Shown here in pieces: positions 1-9,339 of a stretch of 64,000 nt of DNA. A program made the translations under genes and the position numbers. The DNA is from Malaya genurostris (Eukaryota > Arthropoda > Insecta > Diptera > Culicidae): the NCBI RefSeq assembly GCF_030247185.1, contig NC_080572.1:36808383-36872382 (forward strand), in the 5' to 3' direction. Within the stretch, counting starts at the first letter, position 1, and the number at the start of each line of letters is the position of its first letter. The notes beneath the pieces were generated by a model. It was not told the DNA's origin. It saw only the letters and a program-made list of their open reading frames with translations, and ran no database searches.

Positions 1-470
1 GTTGTGGCAAGAAATCATTATAAGCTGAATGTAAACATATGTGTGCTTCCTTTCTAACTTGTATTGTTTCCATGGCATTTTGTCGGAACTAGTCGACGCT
101 TGTTAACGGAGGGTCAATAAAATTACATTATTACTGAACCAACTGGTTCACGATTACTGACCCAACATTTTTCAATGAAACGTATGGAACATTGTAATCT
201 TCAGTTTATCTTTGGCAATATGTATTAAATCTGTATCCTGCATGAAATTCGCATGGACGTATACAAATCAATACATTACAGGTAATTCTGTATGAATGGC
301 AACTCTGTTGGTAAATGAAAAAAATAAAGACAGTCTAGATGACAGACATGATGTTTTTGATAGGGTAACGTGGCGCCATCATGACACATGTGAGTACTGT
401 CCCAAATAATGGAATATTCGAAATGACCGTTAAAATGATCAAATTTGAGTGTCCTGTCTGTTAGTCTGTG
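1..470 (-). mobile_element. Family-1 MITE, partial, containing a partial family-2 element
   Basis: The family-1 terminal inverted repeat ends at 470 (reverse complement of CACAGACTAACAGACA). Bases 222-470 match the left end of the copies at 8279 and 26075 in reverse orientation. Bases 1-214 match the family-2 element (full copy 26339-26857), whose TIR ends at 214; the 7 bases GCAATAT at 215-221 are its target duplication, the same site used at 26332-26338. The other end of the outer element lies outside the window; CTGTTAC follows at 471. No coding capacity is visible. Confidence 0.85.
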
Positions 471-728
471 CTGTTACTAAATAGAGTGCCAACTTGACCA
501 TCAACGTATAGTGGTTTTCAGCCGACTATGAAATCAGATGATTTCAACAATAGTCAAGTTCATGCTTACTATGAATGGTATCGGCTCTAGAATAGTAATA
601 TTGAACAGTGTATTGTATGAATAACTAATACGATTGAGATGGTTAGCCTAACCATGACCGAATATTTCTTTTACATTGTAGTTTTTGCTATAACCAGAGT
701 CATGGTATTTTTGACATTTCACTTCTAG

Positions 729-1112
729 TTATTTTGAAACTAAAAGCAGTGGTTGATTCAACAATGCTGAAGATCAGCAAAACATGAGCTAATGTTAAAA
801 AGTTTTATGAATTTAAATTCTAAAATAAGAACAACAAAATAATTTCTTTAACCTTTTTTTTATTTTCGCATCAAATCAAATGATAATATACCTGGTGAAA
901 TATTGCTTAGCATTGCTTGATAGCACCAGTTGATCCAAGGCTCTGTCCGGTGGAGTTTTTCCTAAAGCAGGAATTGGCAGCAGAAAAGAAATTATTAGCC
1001 AAGTCCAGATGCAAACCTCGATACCCACCTGCGATTTTCCGTCGGATTCGAGCGAATTGAATCCGGGAATCAAATGATAATCTTCCTTTTCATCAATCGC
1101 TTGATGTTGTTT
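729..1112 (-). CDS. Putative 3' end of an unrecognised gene (three short exons)
   Basis: On the minus strand, three short stretches joined by GT-AG boundaries stay in one frame. They are 1029-1112 (28 codons, ends SLESDGKSQ then GTGGGT), 892-961 (23 codons plus one base, contains EPWINWCYQAMLSN, donor GTATAT) and 729-766 (ends LLLVSK then TAA). The introns are 67 and 125 bp, normal for an insect. A good pyrimidine-rich acceptor precedes 961, and another (TGATCTTCAG) precedes 766. I see no convincing exon upstream and do not recognise the peptide. It could be the last exons of a gene whose 5' part I cannot find, a captured gene fragment in a repeat, or chance. The unspliced frame reading GKTPPDRALDQLVLSS across 892-961 is the competing reading. 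No function is assigned. Confidence 0.3.
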
Positions 1113-2342
1113 CTACAGCGACCGATAATGAATAATAAACCGTATACGAGATGTTGATTTCACTGGAAAACATAACCGTTGCCGGAAAAATTGTTGAAAA
1201 ATTGAATTTCAACGACGGAAACTAGTACCAAAGTACACAGTCACAATATAGAATATTTTGTTCAAATCCATCACTGATGTGTTACCCATGTACGAAATTT
1301 TCTGCCAAATTTTAACTTTATGTGACAATAACAGTACACCCGTTCATTGACAATTTGTATAGTCAGCACAAATGTAATACATAGTAGGTTGAAAAACACT
1401 ATACGATAATGTGTTTACTACATAAATTCTGTTGATATGGACTACATGAATAGTGTTTTCAAACTTCATAATCGTCTTTTAAACCATGTATCTTTTTATG
1501 GTAACATTATTATATTGTGAACATATTTACTAGTAGCAATAACTATTTCGCTTCTCATATATATCAAGGCTCGAGAGCAATTTCACCTTACTAGAAATTG
1601 TCATTTTAACTATTTGTTCTTATATTTGAGATGACTACCATTGTCAGGGTGACCATGCCAGAAAAGTCATAAATACAAATAGTTTAGTCAAGTCGTAGTC
1701 TTTGTTGTCTAGTAATTTATACAATACAAATGGTGAATAGTCGTATATCATGATTGTTGAAACTTTTTAAGTGTATAGTTGAAATGACAATAAAAAACAG
1801 GTTACGGTTACTATGGTGTAGTATTTGTTTCGGTATGAGGTTGGCTCAACTAGTTATGGAAATTTCTTGCTTTTAATTTTTTTTTCTTTTCTATATTTTC
1901 TAAAACTAACTACGAATTTTACGTTATATTAAACCTTAAATTCACGTAAAAGAAAGAATGTTTCATCGTATGTTTACGACTCTACGATGCTACCCAGCTA
2001 GTTTTTCGCTGGTAGTCCAGTGAAAGAAAATGCATTGAACTATAAACGAAAATGAAGTGGCAATATAGTAAGTTGTCGTGCCATCAATTCGGTGTCATCT
2101 CAAGTGATGTCGCCAACCAGACGAAGCAGAAGAAGAGAAGTAGAAAACATTACTAATCAATATTTACCCTTTTTATCTTGGGCATGTATAGTTAATAAAT
2201 AGGCACTCGTTACATCTGGGTCAATAAATTCACATAGCAAAGCTATGCTTTCAGTTCAATAAATTTATTGGTGTTTCACCGGCACACTCAAAATACGACA
2301 TAAAATAAAGTGGCTTACAAATTACACTCCAGTTATCATTTA
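1113..2342. other. Non-coding A+T-rich interval with a relic of the MBT-carrying repeat
   Basis: No gene is supported here. Bases about 2055-2140 (GTGCCATCAATTCGGTGTCA and flanks) match 18330-18395 inside the repeat copy at 18018-18720, so this is a diverged fragment of the same family as the element at 4436-5315. The rest is unassigned A+T-rich DNA. A TTTATT at 2264-2269, AATAAA on the minus strand, lies about 75 bases past the Bet1 stop and may be its polyadenylation signal. Confidence 0.5.
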
Positions 2343-2702
2343 CTATCTAAATTTCAGCATTAGAAACAATACGAAAAACACAAACATCACAAACAAGAAC
2401 ATGTAGCACATATAGCTCCTATGTCCTCCCTTTCCTAACCGAACAACCCGTGTGATTGTATTGGACATGAACCCTCCTGTCCTGTCCATATCCTCATCGA
2501 TTCCTCGTAGTAACTTATCCTGATACCGCACTTCGTTTCCAATGTCGATTGTGAGTGATTTCAGTGCACCAATTTTACCTTTGAGTTCATCGGCCATCCG
2601 CTCATTTTCTTCCTCTAGTGCATCGTGATTTTGATTACCCAGACCGCTAGGACCAGGGTTCTGGGCTAGCGGTTGATATGCATAGCCCTGAGAACGTCGC
2701 AT
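2343..2702 (-). CDS. Bet1: Bet1-like Qc-SNARE (ER-Golgi vesicle fusion)
   Basis: A 119-aa protein, close to the usual ~118 aa of animal BET1. It starts MRRSQGYAYQ, as Bet1 proteins start MRR, so I chose 2702 rather than the in-frame ATG at 2753. The SNARE helix spans about residues 28-87 (ALEEENERMADEL, then IGNEVRYQDKLLRGID), with Gln61 at the expected zero-layer position of a Qc-SNARE. A C-terminal anchor of about 20 hydrophobic residues (97-116) ends in the short tail LKFR, so this is a tail-anchored cytosolic-facing protein. Bet1 pairs with Sec22, membrin/Bos1 and syntaxin-5 to fuse COPII vesicles with the cis-Golgi. The coding sequence is unbroken in one exon; the 17 upstream codons are probably 5'UTR. 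The family assignment is firm. Confidence 0.95.
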   Translation of the reverse strand: MRRSQGYAYQPLAQNPGPSGLGNQNHDALEEENERMADELKGKIGALKSLTIDIGNEVRYQDKLLRGIDEDMDRTGGFMSNTITRVVRLGKGGHRSYMCYMFLFVMFVFFVLFLMLKFR

Positions 2703-3102
2703 TCTGTCGCCTCCAAACTGCGCCACTTTGGATGAATAAAATCCAGCTTGCACACAAAAGAAAAGCTAACGCAAAAAATAGAATATATCAAAAATTTCCA
2801 AACTCAAAACGATAAGGACTAATTACCGTGGAATTACAACAGTTTCGCGATCATTCAGATAATTTCCAGATTTACATCGTTTACATGCTTAAAAACAGTA
2901 AACGTCATCACTTTTATTGTTACAGCTGTCAATTTTTGAACAGGGATACATCCTCTTTGAACATAACCAGAGATGCCAGATATTTTCATAGAAAATCTGT
3001 ATTGCTTCGTATAAAATATCTATTTATCTGTATTTGCTAATACAGTGAGCTTTCTAGAATACAATTATGTTAAAAGATGTTATAGAATGATAGATTCATA
3101 GT

Positions 3103-3935
3103 ATGTTCACATTAGCGCTGATATCAAGTGATATTGGGATATACTTGATATCCGATGATATCATATGCTATATCACTTGATATCCCATACAATTTGATGT
3201 CAACGCGTATCACCATTCTGGCATGATATCCGGGATATCACACCCATCTGACACCGGTATGTGAGCACCAGCCATTTGAAAGTATACCGATTACGTCGAG
3301 CCCCTCGCGTTTCGAGCCCCAAACATTGCGATGTTTTGATATTCATCGCGACTCTCAAATTGAGAAAATTATCTCCACTTGATGTCCCAAAACACTGTCT
3401 GCTGTATTTTAGGTAAACCGACCAGTTATTGTGAGAGAGTCGACCCAAAATTTACTAATTTTCGTGCACTAAACAAGATAAACGCGTAAAACAAAAGTAT
3501 TACTGTTTGTTTGTTTACGTTGCTATCAGCTGATTTTGAAGTTCCGATTTTGATCTCATCAAGATGGCGTCGTGACAGGAGGCCGGGATATCATGTATGA
3601 TATCATGTAGAGTTGTCAAAAATCGCAACTAGCAACACGGATAATGGCATTGAACACACTCATTTATGAACGTCACTTTGAGAGTGACAATAAACAATCA
3701 TTATAATTTTGATTTTATCAACGAATATTGGCTTCGGAGACCGATAAATGCGAGACTTGAATTATTGATTGAATTTTAGGAGAGAAAAGCAATATTATTT
3801 ATCATACTCCTAATGGGAACAATCAATATGACAACTTGATTGTCAAACGATATCATTCCGATCATATGTGAACACTTCGACATGATATGCATATCATCTC
3901 GGTATATCAAGTGATATCAGCGCTAATGCGAACAT
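3103..3935. mobile_element. GATATC-rich inverted-repeat element (MITE-like)
   Basis: The ends are inverted repeats: ATGTTCACATTAGCGCTGAT at 3103 and its near-perfect complement ending at 3935 (AGCGCTAATGCGAACAT), continuing into GATATCAAGTGATAT-like sequence. About 833 bp long, with many short GATATC palindromes in the first and last 150 bp. It has no credible ORF: the minus-strand frame at 3200-3448 looks like chance. No clean target duplication is visible, so the superfamily is not assigned. Confidence 0.65.
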
Positions 3936-4435
3936 GGTATCAATTTCATATCTTCGTAAGTCATTGCGGTACTCACAAGAATATTCAACGACGAAATTTA
4001 ATAGTTCAACAACAATTGAACTATGATTCCATATACTTATCTAGTTTGAAAATGTTCACTTCATAAGTGGAGATGTCAGGCAATACAACTGTCAGTCCGG
4101 AAAAGATGTTTCATGATGTCACGACATGCTTAACTGGAAGCTCATATTGGTTACAAATTTTATTATAAATGAATTTCAGTGTTCATCATCGAATATCTGC
4201 ACAAAAATTTTATATCTTAAATTGTGATTTGTCCGTTGATTGATAAACGTTTATCTCGTCACTGCATTAAAATACTAATAGATAGCTCAGACGGAAAAGT
4301 TTATTTTTTTCTTTATTTCTTTTGGTGAAATCAGTATAAATCTGCATTAAATTTAAGAAATCTGTAGGAATCTGTACTCTGTATTAAATCTGTATGCGCA
4401 TGTAAAAATCTGTATAATACAGATCAAATAAAACT
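3936..4435. other. Non-coding interval with CTGTAT-rich repeat
   Basis: Short imperfect repeats of AATCTGTAT occur at 4325-4425, resembling sequence at 2985-3045 and 4455-4540 upstream and at 44450-44530. They may be the two sides of an older repeat into which the 3103-3935 element inserted. No gene is seen. Confidence 0.4.
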
Positions 4436-5315
4436 TCACGTTTGATTCACTTGAAAAATCACGTAAACTGGTTTCAAATTTCAAATTGAATATTTTACGT
4501 GGCGAAAATGAATGTTATACGAACAGCCTATAAAATGAATAGAGTCATCACATAAGGTTTACGTGAATTGACCAAACGTCAAACAATCTACGTGAATTTT
4601 CAGTGTGAAAAACTCGATTTTGAAAATGGCGAACAGTGGCCCTCAAAGTGTGAGTAATGTAAATATTTGCGAGAAATGTTATTTAATTGCAATTTTTTAC
4701 TACATCGATCGGTTCATTCCAGTATGAAAGTTTCCATGTGTTTGACTGGACCGAGTGCCTGCGTGGGTCCAGAAGTGTGCCCGCTCCTGCCGAATGCTTC
4801 AAACAGACCGTTGGTCCACCGAACAACGCGTTCAAAATCGGTATGAAACTAGAGACACTGGACCCATGTAATGGGACCTCAACCTGCATCGGTAGTGTTG
4901 TGGGAGTTCTCGGATCTCGACTTCGGCTGGATGGAAGTGACAACATAACGATTTCTGGAGGCTTGTCGATTAGAGATCCCACGACGTTATTAGTTGCTTT
5001 TTATTTCTATTTAAAATTCTATGCTGATTTTCTAGAATAAATGTTTGATTTTCCATGGCATTTTTCATTTTGTAGATTTATATAAAATTCTGAAATCTCC
5101 CTTTTGACTTCAACCAATATATAAAATATGAACTGATAAATAAATGTGATATGAGCAGTACATTACATTTTACCTATGAAACACGTAACTTTCACTGGAA
5201 TATGCATTAAACAGCTTTTAAATGCCAGTCTATTAAAACCTACGTGAAAAGTAGGGTGGAAAATATTCACATAACTTTTCACGTAACTATCATTATTATT
5301 TTGAGTGTGTAAACC
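4436..5315. mobile_element. Repeat element carrying a captured MBT gene fragment
   Basis: The left part (GATTCACTTGAAAAATCACG at about 4443; CACGTGAATT motifs to 4625) and right part (CCTACGTGAAAAGTAGGGTG to CACGTAACTAT at about 5295) match the left and right parts of the copy at 18018-18720. In that copy the middle is different sequence, whereas here it is the MBT fragment at 4626-4980. The ends are rich in ACGTGAA-type subterminal motifs and look like a DNA transposon or Helitron-type carrier. No transposase or Rep/helicase frame is present, so it is non-autonomous. Exact ends and target duplication are unresolved. Confidence 0.55.
4626..4990 (+). pseudogene. Captured two-exon fragment of an MBT-domain (Scm-like) gene
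   Basis: A short first exon (4626-4649, 8 codons starting MANSG) is followed by a GTGAGT donor, a 73-bp intron and a TTCATTCCAG acceptor. The exon from 4723 then continues in phase. It encodes a malignant-brain-tumour repeat most like Sex comb on midleg: FDWTECL, PAPAECFKQ, PPNNAFKIGMKLETLDP, STCIGSVVGVLGSRLRLDGS. MBT repeats bind methyl-lysine. The copy is broken: one Leu-Arg pair of the usual LRLRLDGSD is missing, and a one-base loss near 4945 shifts the frame. NDFWRLVD therefore reads in the next frame (4947-4970) and meets TAG at 4971. Retention of the intron argues for capture at the DNA level rather than from mRNA. The parent gene is not in the window. Confidence 0.8.
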
Positions 5316-5741
5316 AAATGGATCTAACTGATTGTTCGTTATTTTTTGTTTGTTTGTTTTCCTTTGGTTAAAACTCTGGATTTTCGGATTTCAAAAAACA
5401 ACACAAATTTACAAAAACGAATGAAGAAAATTCCAACCTGTTTAGGCTATGGTTTTATTGCACGAAAACCAGGTTTTTTTTTTATTTGCTGTGTCACTAA
5501 CGTGACAGGCTAAGGCCAGTGATTGCCCATCTTGCCCGAAAACCAGGGTTAAATGTTCCGGCTGACCGGAATTATGAGCGCATTCCAAAAACACTGCACA
5601 ATCCGTCGAGCTCACCAGAAATTACCCCCGAACGATTTGTGTAGGCAGCAAGTGGACGAGTGATACAAAATTATTTTCTGCCTATAAGTAAACAAAAAGC
5701 ATTTAGTGGTTCTAATGTTTTAAAAACTTTAGCACCTGTAC
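5316..5741. other. Non-coding interval with a short dispersed repeat
   Basis: Bases 5489-5535 (ACGTGACAGGCTAAGGCCAG and flanks) match 9907-9955 inside the MITE of TMEM19 intron 1. CCTGTAC at 5735-5741 is the target duplication of the family-1 element that follows. No gene is seen. Confidence 0.5.
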
Positions 5742-7185
5742 CACAGACTAACAGACAGGACACTCAAATTAGATTCTTCAATCATTTTAACGGTCATTTC
5801 GAATATTCCTTTATTTGGGACAGTACTCACATGTGTCATGATGGCGCCACGTTACCCTATCAAAAACATCCTGTCTGTCATCTATACTGTGTTTGTTTTT
5901 TTCATTTACCATCAGAGTTGCCATTCATGCAGAATTACCTGTAATGTATTGATTTGTATACGTCCATGCGAATATCATGCAGGATACAGATTTAATACAT
6001 ATTGCCAAAACTATATACAGAATTATGCCTACTTCTCATCCTCCAAGGCAATACAAACACAGACTAACAGACAGGACACTCAAATTAGATTCTTCAATCA
6101 TTTTAACGGTCATTTCGAATATTCCTTTATTTGGGACAGTACTCACATGTGTCATGATGGCGCCACGTTACCCTATCAAAAACATCCTGTCTGTCATCTA
6201 GACTGTGTTTATTTTTTTCATTTTCCAACAGAGTTGCCATTCATACAGAATTACCTGTAATGTATTGATTTGTATACGTCCATGCGAATTTCATGCAGGA
6301 TACAGATTTAATACATATTGCCTAAACTATATACATATTGTGCCTACTTATCATCCTCCCACGCAATACAAAATCGAACTCGTTTTGTTACAATATTTAC
6401 TTGCTTCTGGTCTGCCGCCACTTAATTTCGGGTGAAAACTACCAACACAATAAAAAATAGTCTAGATGAACAACTTTGAGTCGAATAAATGGTTACCTTC
6501 CAACATCGCGAAAAAGTTAAATATATTATCAATGTAATTCAATAATTTATTGTGACGATTCATTTTCAAATATTTTGATAAAATCAGGCATCCCTGCGAG
6601 CAGCTGATCGGTGTTGACAAACGAGGGGAAACCAACTAGTAAAAAAAGTTTTACATAACACAAGGGGTGTACAAATAGTAAATAGTTCGCGCAGTACAAT
6701 ATAGGTGGAACTAGTGCATCACGAAAAATAATTTTTATAAGAATTTACTCATACTGTCATGTCTGTTAGTCTGTGATACAAAATCGAACCCGTTTTGTTA
6801 CAATATTTACTTGCTTCTGGTCTGCCGCCACTTAATTTCGGGTGAAAACTACCAACACAATAAAAAATAGTCTAGATGAACAACGTTGAGTCAAATAAAT
6901 GGTTACCTTCCAACATCGCGAAAAGGTTAAATATATTATCAACGTAATCCAATAATTTATTGTGACGATTCATTTTCAAATATTTTGATGAAATCAGGCA
7001 TCCCTGCAAGCAGCTGATCGGTGTTGACAAACGAGGGGAAACCAACTAGTAAAAAAACATTTATATAACACAAGGGGCGTACAGATAGTAAATATTTCGC
7101 GCAGTACAATATAGGTGGAACTAGTGCATCACGAAAAATAATTTTTATTAGAATTTACTCATACTGTCATGTCTGTTAGTCTGTG
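5742..7185 (+). mobile_element. Family-1 MITE, full length but interrupted by another family-1 copy
   Basis: TIRs CACAGACTAACAGACA (5742) and its complement (to 7185) are flanked by a perfect 7-bp duplication CCTGTAC (5735-5741 and 7186-7192). Removing the inner element (6058-6775) and one 7-bp duplication leaves 719 bp, the family length. Small frames beginning MFIFF or MMAPR recur in every copy, carry frameshifts and resemble nothing, so I treat them as non-coding. Confidence 0.93.
6058..6775 (+). mobile_element. Family-1 MITE nested inside a sibling copy
   Basis: 718 bp with both TIRs intact and a perfect 7-bp duplication ATACAAA (6051-6057 and 6776-6782). It lies in the same orientation as its host copy, about 315 bp from the host's left end. 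Confidence 0.95.
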
Positions 7186-8278
7186 CCTGTACCTCAATCC
7201 ATTCATGATTTTTTTTCGGGTTAATAAAAAGACACTTACTGAAAATTTTAATAACTGTTTGACAGTTAGTTTCACAACAATCAGTTTTCCCAAAAGTTCG
7301 GGTTTTGGTAGATAAAAAGTATGGTTTTTACCGTACTCGGCGACTATACAGATTTACCGTATGAATTGTATATCTATTTACAAAATTCTGTGATGAAAAT
7401 TTACTTAAAACTGATCATCCGGTAAAAATTTGCGTAATGATTGTAAAATAAAACTCATGTACCGAAATATCGGTCATTTCTATAGATTGCTGAAATTTCT
7501 CGTCAAAACTATTACCGAACAAAGGAATTAAATCTTAGTGTGTGGGTTGAATATGGACTAGAACGCTAACTTTGAAAAGTAAATATGAATACTTCCAAAA
7601 GTTATTAAACATTGGAAACATTATCAAATGAGCTTATGATACTCCCAACAAATCGTAGAAATATCTCAAATATCATTAAAATACAAATAGGTAATCCATT
7701 TTTTTTAATGAAGAAACGGAACAAATAGTTATTTTTTTAAATTTTCGATTAGACGGATTTTAACCTCACCACTTCGGGACAGAGAAACTTTCTGACCCTG
7801 TGTGCGGAGTTGGGAATCAAATCCAGGTAGGCTGAATGAAAGGAATCGACAAATGAAGTTGTTTATTGCAGCTTACAATACAATATATATTTAAATAATT
7901 ATATTATCAATAACAATACGCTAAAAACCGAAGCGAAGGTATATTTTGTACGAAATGCACCAACTATGTCTACTTATACTGTGCTTTCATCTCCGATAGT
8001 ACTTGTACCGGTACTATTTAAAAGAAATTGAATCGTATATATAAATACCACCCTCAAAATATAGGCATATCTCTTATAATTTTGTTACTATTGTATTATC
8101 CCAGCGTATGATATATCATACATAGGATAATTTCGTTTGAAAAAGATTTTTAATAGTGATTTGGCATTTCCCACATCTTTAACACAAAATATGATGGTAT
8201 TTATGATATCTGTTCACTTGGGTCAAATTTGGGATTCCCTGGGTTATAATGGGGTAACTTCCTACTATTAACCATAGT
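7186..8278. other. Non-coding interval
   Basis: A+T-rich with no credible frame. It contains a SINE-like fragment (7745-7860, listed separately) and a 16-base palindrome GTATGATATATCATAC near 8106. Nothing else is assigned. Confidence 0.5.
7745..7860 (-). repeat. tRNA-related SINE-like fragment
   Basis: Read on the minus strand it contains GGATTTGATTCCCAACTCCG, which resembles a pol III B box, followed by a CACAGGGTCAGAAAG block of the kind seen in mosquito tRNA-derived SINEs. The 5' A-box part is not evident, so it looks truncated. The family name is not certain. Confidence 0.35.
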
Positions 8279-8996
8279 CACAGACTAACAGACAGGACAC
8301 TCAAATTAGATTCTTCAATCATTTTAACGGTCATTTCGAATATTCCTTTATTTGGGACAGTACTCACATGTGTCATGATGGCGCCACGTTACCCTATCAA
8401 AAACATCCTGTCTGTCATCTAGACTGTGTTTATTTTTTTCATTTACCAACAGAGTTGCCATTCATACAGAATTACCTGTAATGTATTGATTTGTATACGT
8501 CCATGCGAATTTCATGCAGGATACAGATTTAATACATATTGCCAAAACTATATACATAATTGTGCCTATTTCTCATCCTCCAACGCAAGACAAAATCGAA
8601 CCCGTTTTGTTACAATATTTACTTGCTTCTGGTCTGCCGCCACTTAATTTCTGGTGAAAACTACCAACACAATAAAAAAATAGTCTAGATGAACAACGTT
8701 GAGTCAAATAAATGGTTACCTTCCAACAAAAAAAAGTTAAATATTTTATCAACGTAATCCAATAATTTATTGTGACGATTCGTTTTCAAATATTTTGATG
8801 AAATCAGGCATCCCTGCAAGCAGCTGATCGGTGTTGACAAACGAGGGGAAACCAACTAGTAAAATAACTTTTACATAACACAAGGGGTGTACAGATAGTA
8901 AATAGTTCGCGCAGTACAATATAGGTGGAGCTAGTGCATCACGAAAAATTATTTTTTATAAGAATTTACTCATACTGTCATGTCTGTTAGTCTGTG
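8279..8996 (+). mobile_element. Family-1 MITE, reference full-length copy
   Basis: 718 bp with CACAGACTAACAGACA ends in inverted orientation and a perfect 7-bp duplication CCATAGT (8272-8278 and 8997-9003). It is uninterrupted, so it serves as the reference for the family. An internal CCTGTCTGTCATCTAGAC segment near 8408 echoes the TIR. Confidence 0.95.
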
Positions 8997-9339
8997 CCAT
9001 AGTTTACCAGGAATTCCTTTCATAACTGAATGTTAACCTGTGGTGTATATCGGCCGTTTATGGAAAAAATATACTCAAATTTGAGTAATCGGGAATAAAT
9101 GTACATGTTTATTATTTCATATGCTATAAAAGTGAATCAACAAAGTGAAAGTACATTTTTTACTTTCTATAGGTTAAATGTTTTCCTTGTTCCGTATATT
9201 TCTTGAAATGCTGTCAACTTTGAATAAATATAAAAACCCATTCGTCTAATTTTCAAAGGCAAGCGATCGAAATACTATTCAAAATCTTACTTAAACTCTT
9301 TATTTTTCGCAGGTTTGAATTTTCCATAATTCTTGAAAA

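Noticed and set aside
4683..4982. Minus-strand 99-codon frame
   Set aside because: Antisense shadow of the captured MBT fragment.
5660..6435. Several overlapping plus-strand frames (MMAPR..., MFIFF...) repeated at 8426 and 39945
   Set aside because: They recur because the family-1 MITE recurs. They are frameshifted between copies, lack any domain and start at arbitrary ATGs.
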